Assembly: GCF_022690685.1 (NCBI RefSeq)
Contig: NZ_JALCYY010000014.1
Coordinates: 43,716 to 107,715, forward strand
Origin: Anaeromyxobacter terrae
Lineage (GTDB): Bacteria > Myxococcota > Myxococcia > Myxococcales > Anaeromyxobacteraceae
Direction: 5' to 3'
Length of the DNA: 64,000 nt
Shown here: in pieces, positions 17,808 to 24,377 of the stretch
How positions within the stretch are numbered: the first letter of the stretch is position 1
Layout: each line of letters begins with the position of its first letter
Translations under genes and position numbers: made by a program
Notes under the pieces: generated by a model
The model's database searches: none
Seen by the model: only the letters and a program-made list of their open reading frames with translations
What the model was told of the DNA's origin: nothing

Positions 17808-19178
17808 GTGGATCGTGACGACGTGACCGTGCTCCTGCAGGACGCAACCGCGCGTGCCTCGGCGTACCTCCGGGAGCTACGGACCCGCTCGGTAGCACCG
17901 TCCCCGGAAGCGGTGGAGCGGCTCGCCGCCCTGGACCGCGCGCTGCCCGCGGAGCCGAGCGACCCGAGGACCGTGCTCGCGGAGCTCGACGCGCTCGTGT
18001 CGCCGGCCACCATGGCCATGGCCGGGTCGCGCTTCTTCGGGTTCGTGATCGGCGGGGCGCTGCCGGTGACGGTGGCCGCGAACATCCTCGCGACGGCGTG
18101 GGACCAGAACTCGGCCCGTCGCGACGTGACGCCCGGAACGGCCGTGCTGGAGGACGTCGCGCTGCGCTGGGTCGTCGAGGCGCTCGGGTTGCCGCCCGGG
18201 ACGGCGGGCGGGTTCGTGACCGGCGCGACGGTGGCGAACCTGACCGCGCTCGCCGCCGCGCGCCACGCGGTGCTGGCGCGGGCGGGCTGGGAGGTCGAGT
18301 CGCAGGGCCTCTTCGGCGCGCCGGAGATCACGGTCGTCGTCGGCGCCGAGGCGCACGTCAGCGTGATGAAGGCCCTCGCGATGCTGGGCCTCGGGCGCGA
18401 CCGGGTCGTCGTCGTCCCCGTGGACGGGCAAGGTCGGATGCGCCCCGAGGCGCTGCCCCGGCTCTCCGGGCCGACGATCGTCTGCCTCCAGGCGGGCAAC
18501 GTGAACTCCGGCGCGTTCGACCCCTTCGCCGAGCTCGTGCCGCGCGCCCACGACGCCGGCGCGTGGGTGCACGTGGACGGCGCCTTCGGCCTGTGGGCCC
18601 GCGCCGCCCCGAACCGCGCGGCGCTCGCGAGCGGGATCGAGGGCGCGGACTCCTGGGCGACCGACGCGCACAAGTGGCTGAACGTGCCGTACGACAGCGG
18701 GCTCGCGCTCGTCCGCGACGGCGCTCCCCTGCGCGCCGCCATGGGCATGACCGCGGCCTACCTGCCCGCGGGCGGCACCCATCGCGATCCGGCCGACTAC
18801 ACCCCGGAGCTGTCGCGCCGGGCGCGCGGAGTGGAGGTCTGGGCTGCGCTGCGCGCGCTCGGGCGTAGCGGGCTCGCGGACCTCCTGGAGCGGAGCTGCC
18901 GTCAGGCGCGCCGCTTCGCCGACGGGCTCGCCGCGGCGGGTTACCGGGTGCTGAACGACGTCACGCTGAACCAGGTGCTCGTGTCGTTCGGCGATCCGGA
19001 GCGCACGCGGCGGGTGATCGCGGCGATCCAGGCGGACGGCACCTGCTGGTGCGGCGGCACCGTCTGGCAGGGCCACACCGCCATGCGGATCAGCGTCTGC
19101 TCGTGGGCGACCACCGAAGAGGACGTGGAGCGGTCGCTCGAGGCGATGTGCAGGGCGGCGGGCGCGAACCCGCGGTGA
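17808..19178 (+). CDS. PLP-dependent group II amino-acid decarboxylase-like protein
   Basis: A 456-residue fold-type I enzyme. DAHKWLNVPYDSGLALV holds the PLP-binding Lys, HVDGAFGLWARA the cofactor Asp, and FVTGATVANLTALAAARH the substrate-side helix; the order and spacing match aromatic-L-amino-acid or glutamate decarboxylase homologs. I chose the GTG at 17808 because GAGGAGGGG stands 3 to 4 bases before it. The true reaction may be decarboxylation or aldehyde synthesis. A piece of its 3' end is repeated at 19834-19859. Confidence 0.88.
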   Translation: MDRDDVTVLLQDATARASAYLRELRTRSVAPSPEAVERLAALDRALPAEPSDPRTVLAELDALVSPATMAMAGSRFFGFVIGGALPVTVAANILATAWDQNSARRDVTPGTAVLEDVALRWVVEALGLPPGTAGGFVTGATVANLTALAAARHAVLARAGWEVESQGLFGAPEITVVVGAEAHVSVMKALAMLGLGRDRVVVVPVDGQGRMRPEALPRLSGPTIVCLQAGNVNSGAFDPFAELVPRAHDAGAWVHVDGAFGLWARAAPNRAALASGIEGADSWATDAHKWLNVPYDSGLALVRDGAPLRAAMGMTAAYLPAGGTHRDPADYTPELSRRARGVEVWAALRALGRSGLADLLERSCRQARRFADGLAAAGYRVLNDVTLNQVLVSFGDPERTRRVIAAIQADGTCWCGGTVWQGHTAMRISVCSWATTEEDVERSLEAMCRAAGANPR

Positions 19179-19428
19179 TCTGTCGGCTCGGTCGCGCACC
19201 GCGGGGCGCCTGCACCGCTCGCCGCGTACCGGGGCCGAGAGGGACCCTCACCGTCACGCCCGCCCCGCAGCGCGGCCGGCGCCTGAGCGGGCGTGGAGGG
19301 GTGCGCTCGGGCTCGCGACCACGCACGGTCCTGCCGCGCGACCGTCCTCTCTCGACGCGGGAGCAGAAGGCGCGCCCGCCGCTTGCGTCGGGGTGGGCTC
19401 GCGGGAGGATCAAGCCGAGGATCGAGTC

Positions 19429-19812
19429 ATGGCAACCACAGCAAATACCCGCGCGCCCGGAGAGTTCGGCGCGACATTCTCTCTCGGAGCGTCCTCCTTG
19501 CCTCGGTTGATCAACCTCACACTGGGCGCATGGCTGTTCGTCTCCGCGTTCCTGCTGCCCCGCACCGGCGCGGGCTTCACGAACACATGGATCATGGGAG
19601 TCGTGATCTTCGGGTTCGCCCTCCTCGCGATGGGCGCGCCGCTCGCGCGCTGGGTGGACACGCTCGCTGGGGCGTGGGTGTTCATCGCGGCGTTCGCCCT
19701 CCCGCATCCGTCGGTCGCGTCGTTCTGGAACGACCTGATCGTCGGCGCCGCGGTGGCGCTCCTCTCGCTCGTCCCGACGAGGGAGTCCGGCCCGGCGTCG
19801 GTCCGGACCTGA
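19429..19812 (+). CDS. SPW-repeat membrane protein
   Basis: A 127-residue protein with four hydrophobic helices arranged as two SPW units: LINLTLGAWLFVSAFLLPR with NTWIMGVVIFGFALLAMGAP, then LAGAWVFIAAFALPH with SFWNDLIVGAAVALLSLV. SPW proteins are small inner-membrane proteins of unknown function. ATG at 19429 follows a GAGG run at distance. Confidence 0.85.
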   Translation: MATTANTRAPGEFGATFSLGASSLPRLINLTLGAWLFVSAFLLPRTGAGFTNTWIMGVVIFGFALLAMGAPLARWVDTLAGAWVFIAAFALPHPSVASFWNDLIVGAAVALLSLVPTRESGPASVRT

Positions 19813-20143
19813 GCGCGTCGCGGGTCGGACGTCGGAGCGGTCGCTCGAGGCGATGTGCAAGGTGGGGCGGGCGTAACCGACCGGCGCCGACCCCGGACCC
19901 AGAGTAATCCGCTGTCGCACGAAGCACGCGCACCGCTGTCGGCGGCCGGTCGCGAGGATCTCTGACGGTGTGTCATGCCGAGCTTCGAGAACGCCTCAGA
20001 CTCCCGGTGGTTGCGTCCCCCGCTCCATTCCTGGGCCTTCCCGGACGCTGACATCTGCGACACACTCTTCGAAGCCGCCGCGTCGTTCCGCCGAGATCTT
20101 GCTGGGAATAGACGGGGCTCGCGCCTTTCGTTTACCCTGAGTC
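19813..20143. other. 331-base region with a duplicated decarboxylase 3'-end fragment
   Basis: Bases 19834-19859 (26 nt) are identical to 19127-19152, inside the last codons of the PLP decarboxylase gene, and similarity extends a few bases on each side with small indels. The rest holds no convincing gene. This looks like a remnant of a duplication rather than a functional element. Confidence 0.7.
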
Positions 20144-20536
20144 ATGCGAGCTCTACTCGTACTCCTGCTTCTTGCCGTCGCCTGTGGTCGCGCCGCGACG
20201 CACACCGACGGAAGCCCCGCGGCCGACGCGGCCTGCACGGGAGGACCCTTCGCGGACGCCTGCGCAGCGATCGAGAACGCCGCGTTCAGGTCGATCGAGC
20301 AGCATGAGGTCGGTCTCGGGCCGGATGGCCCTGTGCTTGGAAGCTGGGCCGTGAGCTTCGCGAGCGGGAGCTTCGTCTACGACCACTCGGACGTCACCGA
20401 GTCCGGTACGTACACGTGCTCTGGACTGACCGTGACGGGCCAGGCGGGCGGCAGGACCTTCGCCGGAGTCTTCGACCCGGCCTGCCAGGTCCTCACCTGG
20501 GATGGCGTGACCTACGCGCGGTTGCCGGGGCCTTGA
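20144..20536 (+). CDS. Small lipoprotein of unknown function
   Basis: A 130-residue protein with a short signal peptide and lipobox (LLLLAVAC, Cys 14). The mature part has four more cysteines (ACTGG, DACAA, YTCSG, PACQV) that could form two disulfides, and a beta-rich end (SFASGSFVYDHSDV, GVFDPACQVLTWDGVTYA) resembling small lipocalin-like or copper-resistance-like folds. No family identified. A TACCCT element lies 6 bases before the ATG, which could mean a leaderless transcript. Confidence 0.65.
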   Translation: MRALLVLLLLAVACGRAATHTDGSPAADAACTGGPFADACAAIENAAFRSIEQHEVGLGPDGPVLGSWAVSFASGSFVYDHSDVTESGTYTCSGLTVTGQAGGRTFAGVFDPACQVLTWDGVTYARLPGP

Positions 20537-21035
20537 TCGCGCAGGATGTCGAGCGCCCCGAACACGAAGCGCTCCCCGCTGCATTCGGCGATCACGGGTT
20601 GGACCGGCGAACGGCGGCTTGACGCGAGTTCAGCTCGCCGCGCTCGTGGCCGTGACGCCGAATCGGCGCACCATTCGGACCGCCACAGCTTCGAGCTCGC
20701 CAACGCGAACGGAGCGACTCCTGCGTCACGGCGATCCCGCCCCGTCCGGCGCGAGCGGTAGCTTCAGCGAACCAGCGCCGCCTCGACGACGTCCTCCAGC
20801 CGGCCCGCGACGTCGACGGCGACGCCGCGCTCGTCCGCCCCGCTATCCACGTCGTTGCGGTTGCTCGCTGGGCCGGCGGAGGTGCCCTCGGCGCTGGGGC
20901 GCAACGCCGTGCAGCGCGATCAGCGCCGTCTCCGCCTCCGGAACGAGCGCTGTGACGTCGGGAAGGAGCTGTGAAGGTGAGGTGCTCGCCGACGCCGGCG
21001 CCGCCGCGGATTACAGAGATCGGAGGAGAGACACC
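20537..21035. pseudogene. 499-base region with possible reverse-strand gene relics
   Basis: No intact gene. On the reverse strand, 20765-20975 reads as protein-like sequence in two frames: PDVTALVPEAETALIALHGV in one, then DERGVAVDVAGRLEDVVEA to a stop at about 20766 in another, with a shift near 20895. Another protein-like reverse stretch (CSGERFVFGALDILRDQ) covers about 20535-20590. These may be remains of decayed genes of unknown family. The forward end carries the ribosome site of the SDR gene. Confidence 0.35.
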
Positions 21036-21830
21036 ATGGATCTCGGACTCGCTGGAAAGAGGGTGTTGGTCACCGGGTCGACCGCCGGCATCGGCCGTGC
21101 GGCGGCGCAGGAGTTCGCGCGCGAAGGGGCCGAGGTGATCGTGAACGGCCGCACCGAGGCCCGCGTGAAGGAGGCGGTGCAAGCCATCCTCCGCGCGGAA
21201 CCGCAGGCGCGCGTGCGAGGTGTCGCCGCGGACGTGTCGGTCGCCGCCGGGGTGGATGCGCTCGTCCGCGCGGTCCCCGACGTCGACGTGCTCGTGAACA
21301 ACGCGGGCGTCTTCGAGCCGGTGCCCTTCGAGCAGATCACGGACGAGGGCTGGATGCGGATGTTCGAGACGAACGTGATGAGCGGCGTGCGTCTCGCGCG
21401 CCACCACTTCCCGCGGATGCTCGCGAGGAGCTGGGGCCGGATCGTCTTCGTGTCGAGCGAGTCGGCGCTCCAGATCCCGGAGGAGATGATCCACTACGGG
21501 GTCTCCAAGACCGCGCAGCTCGCGGTGGCGCGCGGGCTCGCCGAGCGCACGCGGGGCACGGAGGTGACGGTGAACGCCGTCCTCCCGGGCCCGACGCGCT
21601 CCGAGGGCGTCGGCGAGTTCGTGCGTCAGCTCGCGCAGGAGCGGGGAATCGGCGAGCAGGAGATGGAGCGGCAGTTCTTCGCGACGGCGCGGCCGACGTC
21701 GCTGCTCCAGCGCTTCGCCACCCCCGAGGAGGCGGCCCACCTGATCGTGTACGTCGCCAGCACGCCCGCCAGCGCCACCAACGGCGCGGCCCTGCGCGTG
21801 GACGGGGGCGTGGTTCGAGCGATCGTGTGA
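21036..21830 (+). CDS. Short-chain dehydrogenase/reductase (SDR)
   Basis: A 264-residue classical SDR oxidoreductase. TGSTAGIG near residue 14 binds NAD(P), NNAG follows, the catalytic Ser is in VSSESAL, and Tyr/Lys in YGVSK. The C-terminus PGPTRSEGV and ATNGAALRVDGGVV is typical. A CGGAGGAGAG ribosome site precedes the ATG by about 5 bases. Substrate unknown. The nearby SRPBCC genes suggest a small cluster of soluble enzymes but no known pathway. Confidence 0.92.
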   Translation: MDLGLAGKRVLVTGSTAGIGRAAAQEFAREGAEVIVNGRTEARVKEAVQAILRAEPQARVRGVAADVSVAAGVDALVRAVPDVDVLVNNAGVFEPVPFEQITDEGWMRMFETNVMSGVRLARHHFPRMLARSWGRIVFVSSESALQIPEEMIHYGVSKTAQLAVARGLAERTRGTEVTVNAVLPGPTRSEGVGEFVRQLAQERGIGEQEMERQFFATARPTSLLQRFATPEEAAHLIVYVASTPASATNGAALRVDGGVVRAIV

Positions 21831-21906
21831 TTCGCCGAGGGTGACTTCGTCGTCGTGCACGTCCACGGGGTACGGGAGCCGGGGCAGCGGAGAAGACGAA
21901 GCGATC

Positions 21907-22050
21907 ATGAACGAGATCAAGACCACCGAGCTGACCGTGAAGCGCACCATCCCGGCGACCCCGGCGCAGGACGACGAGATGGGCCGCATGCACGCGGAGG
22001 GCTGGGGGTACGTGCTCGGCGCGATCGCCGACCGATTCGTGAAGCGGTAG
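21907..22050 (+). pseudogene. SRPBCC (AHSA1-type) gene with large internal in-frame deletion
   Basis: A 47-residue frame. It begins MNEIKTTELTVKRTIPATPA, the usual N-terminus of AHSA1/SRPBCC proteins, and jumps directly to DDEMGRMHAEGWGYVLGAIA, which matches the usual C-terminal helix of the same family. The roughly 90 to 100 residues that form the ligand cavity are missing. It is thus probably a decayed gene, although the frame remains open. An intact SRPBCC gene follows at 22081. Confidence 0.7.
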
Positions 22051-22080
22051 GCGGCGAGCACCTTTCTGCCGGAGGAGACC

Positions 22081-22551
22081 ATGTCCGTTCGACGAGAGGG
22101 CCGGGGCGGCGAGGCCTCGGAGCACGAGATCGTGAGCTCGCGCACGTTCGCGGCTCCGCCCCAGCGCGTGTTCGAGGCGTTTCGTGACCCGTCCCGCCTG
22201 GCGCGCTGGTGGGGGCCGCAGGGCTTCAGCAGCACCTTCGAGGTGTTCGACCTGCGCCCGGGCGGCACCTGGCGCTTCGTCATGCACGGGCCCGACGGCG
22301 TCGACCATCCGAACGAGAGCGTCTTCCTCGCGGTGGAGGAGCCGGGGCGCATCGTCTTCCGCCACCTGTCGGGAGGCCACCCGCTCGAGATGACGATCAC
22401 GCTGGACGAGCAGAGCGGCGGCGCGACCCGCGTCACCTGGCGCATGTGGCACGAGACCGCTGAGGACTGCGCGAGGATGAAGCCGTTCGTCGTCCCGGCC
22501 AACGAGCAGAACTTCGACCGGCTCGCGGCGGAGCTCGAGCGGACGACGTGA
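22081..22551 (+). CDS. SRPBCC (AHSA1/START-like) domain protein
   Basis: A 156-residue protein. SRTFAAPPQRVFEAFRDPSR, LARWWGPQGFSSTFEVFDLR and GGTWRFVMHGPDG are diagnostic of the AHSA1 branch, a hydrophobic-cavity fold that binds small ligands. C-terminal helix FVVPANEQNFDRLAAELE. A GGAGGA site sits 6 bases before the ATG. Function not defined; it directly follows the deleted SRPBCC copy. Confidence 0.9.
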   Translation: MSVRREGRGGEASEHEIVSSRTFAAPPQRVFEAFRDPSRLARWWGPQGFSSTFEVFDLRPGGTWRFVMHGPDGVDHPNESVFLAVEEPGRIVFRHLSGGHPLEMTITLDEQSGGATRVTWRMWHETAEDCARMKPFVVPANEQNFDRLAAELERTT

Positions 22552-22671
22552 AGCTCAGGGATGGCCGGCGCTGCGAGCCCCGAGCGTGCGCGGCCTGGAG
22601 GGGGGGAGTCCCCGACCCAGAGTCCCCGAGGTTCCGCTCGAGGTTCTTCCGCGCTGGCGCGCGGGGGAGCC

Positions 22672-23022
22672 TCAGGGACCGCGCAGGAGCTCGTAACCGC
22701 CGAGCTCGGACCGGACCTGCCACCGCTCCAGCGAGGCGGCACGGTCGAACCCGATCCGCTCGTAGTGGGCACGCACCGCAGTCGCTGCCCGGTCGATCGC
22801 CTCCTGGCTCTCCCAGACCGCGAGCGTCACCACGTCGAAGGCGGTCGGCCCGCCCGTCTTCCGGAAGACGAGGTGACCGCGGAAGCCGGGGAGGGTCGAG
22901 ATGAAGTCCAGGTTGCGCCGGGTGGCCTCCTCGAACTCGCCCCGAGAGGCGGCGGGTACGCTGAAGCAGTCGATGCGGAAGCGCAGCCGGGGGTCGTCGA
23001 GCGCGGTTGTCAGCGGGGTCAT
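22672..23022 (-). CDS. Antibiotic biosynthesis monooxygenase (ABM) domain protein
   Basis: A 116-residue protein with the ferredoxin-like ABM dimer fold: FRIDCFSVPAASRGEFEEAT, LDFISTLPGFRGHLVFRKTG and FDVVTLAVWESQEAIDRAA. Such proteins act as cofactor-free oxygenases, haem-degrading enzymes or sensors. It is divergent from the AraC-type regulator at 23182, so regulation by that protein is likely. Substrate unknown. Confidence 0.85.
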   Translation of the reverse strand: MTPLTTALDDPRLRFRIDCFSVPAASRGEFEEATRRNLDFISTLPGFRGHLVFRKTGGPTAFDVVTLAVWESQEAIDRAATAVRAHYERIGFDRAASLERWQVRSELGGYELLRGP

Positions 23023-23181
23023 GGCGATGGCCTCATCGGGTGTCGCGGGTTGATGGAGCCCTCCGGTGCGACGAGCACGCGGTGGACGTTCGCGGCACGT
23101 GACCTAGGGGCCTCGCTCGGGCGCCGCTTGTACGAACTCATTGCCTTGCGCGCGGGCCCGCGCGCCGGCAAAGACGCGAGG

Positions 23182-23955
23182 GTGCAGGTGCGGTCCTTCC
23201 AGCCTAGCGCGCGCCTCGCGCCGTTCGTCCACGCCCTCGAGATCGTCGAGGCGCGCGAGGAGGCGACGCGCACACTGCTCCCCGAGCCCGGGATCGTGGT
23301 CGGCCTCCGCTACGGCGGCTCGGCGGCCCTGATCGAGGGGGCGGCCGCGCGCCGTCTCCCCGACGCGACGGTCACCGGCCTGCACGGGACCAGCCGCCGC
23401 GTCCGCACTTCGGCGGGGGGCGGCGTGGTGCTCGTGAAGTTCCGCGAGGGGGGAGCCGCGCCGTTCCTCGACGTGCCCCTGCACGAGCTCCGCGGCGAGA
23501 CGCTGCCCATGGACGCGCTCGTGCCCCGCGACGAGGTGGAGCGCGCCGCGGCGCGGCTCGCCGAGGCGACCTCTGCTGCCGAGCGCCTCGCAGTCCTGGA
23601 GGCGTTCCTCGTCTCACGGTGGAGGCCGGGCGCGCCGGACGGGGTCGTCCAGGCCGCGGTCGGGGAGATCCGGGCCCGTCGCGGCCACGTGCGCGTCGGC
23701 GAGCTCGCGCGGCGCCTGGGCCTCTCCCACGACTCCCTGGAGAAGCGCTTTCGGCGGGTCGTCGGCGCGTCGCCCCGGCAGCTCGCCTCGCTCCTGCGCC
23801 TGCGCCACGCCGTGGAGGTCCACCGCCGGGGAGCGACGCTGTCGAGCGTGCCGTACGAGGCCGGCTACTACGATCAGTCGCACTTCATCCGCGAGTTCCG
23901 TGCCGTCACCGGCCAGCCCCCGGGCCGGCTCTTCGCGGCCGGTGAGCTCTGCTGA
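23182..23955 (+). CDS. AraC-family transcriptional regulator
   Basis: A 257-residue protein if the GTG at 23182 (VQVRSFQPSARLAPFV) is the start; an ATG at 23053 would add 43 residues of poor quality. The N-terminal 150 residues form a cupin-like sensor domain of the DUF6597 type. The C-terminal domain has both AraC helix-turn-helix units: VGELARRLGLSHDSLEKRFR and VPYEAGYYDQSHFIREFR with FRAVTGQPPGRLF. The divergent ABM gene at 23022 is the probable target. Confidence 0.87.
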   Translation: MQVRSFQPSARLAPFVHALEIVEAREEATRTLLPEPGIVVGLRYGGSAALIEGAAARRLPDATVTGLHGTSRRVRTSAGGGVVLVKFREGGAAPFLDVPLHELRGETLPMDALVPRDEVERAAARLAEATSAAERLAVLEAFLVSRWRPGAPDGVVQAAVGEIRARRGHVRVGELARRLGLSHDSLEKRFRRVVGASPRQLASLLRLRHAVEVHRRGATLSSVPYEAGYYDQSHFIREFRAVTGQPPGRLFAAGELC

Positions 23956-24027
23956 CGGGGCGGGACGGGAGCAGGGGCAATCGGCGCCGCCGCAGGCAGC
24001 CCGTAGTCCCACCTCCCAGAAACACCA

Positions 24028-24058
24028 AGGCCGGGACCCTTGTTCAGGATCCCGGCCT
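24028..24058 (-). terminator. Terminator after the tRNA pair
   Basis: AGGCCGGGA at 24028-24036 pairs with TCCCGGCCT at 24050-24058 around a 13-base loop. On the reverse strand it follows the 3' end of tRNA-Asp by 7 bases and is followed by a T-rich stretch (TTGGTGTTTCT). This fits an intrinsic terminator of the tRNA transcript. Confidence 0.7.
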
Positions 24059-24065
24059 CGAGAGG

Positions 24066-24142
<77 letters not shown>

Positions 24143-24158
24143 AAGTCGAACACTTGGA

Positions 24159-24230
24159 TGGGCGGAACAGGCTTCGAACCTGTGACCCTCGCCTTGTAAG
24201 GGCGACGCTCTACCCCTGAGCTATCCGCCC
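24159..24230 (-). tRNA. tRNA-Val (anticodon TAC)
   Basis: Reverse-strand 72-nt cloverleaf starting GGGCGGA at 24230 and ending TCCGCCC-A at 24159. The anticodon loop CTTACAA, in stem TCGCC/GGCGA, gives anticodon TAC. CCA is not fully encoded (A-TCC). It precedes tRNA-Asp by 16 bases in the same transcript. Confidence 0.95.
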
Positions 24231-24250
24231 AAGGCGCGAAAGCGGTCGGG

Positions 24251-24279
24251 TTTCTAGCTTGAGCAGACCCGCGTGTCAA
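24251..24279 (-). promoter_or_regulatory. Sigma-70-type promoter of the tRNA-Val/Asp transcript
   Basis: On the reverse strand: TTGACA (24279-24274), 17-base spacer, TAGAAA (24256-24251). Transcription would start near 24244, about 14 bases before tRNA-Val. The -35 is a perfect consensus, unusual in this GC-rich DNA. Confidence 0.8.
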
Positions 24280-24377
24280 CGGTGTGCCACGCGCCTGGGA
24301 CGAGCCGCCGCGCGGCCTCCGCCGGGAGGTGGTCGGGCTGGACCAGCCTGGGTACGGATGGTAAGGGGGCGCCACGG

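Noticed and set aside
20592..22772. A 726-codon reverse frame opposite the SDR and SRPBCC genes
   Set aside because: No domain pattern; the forward genes have clear motifs and ribosome sites.
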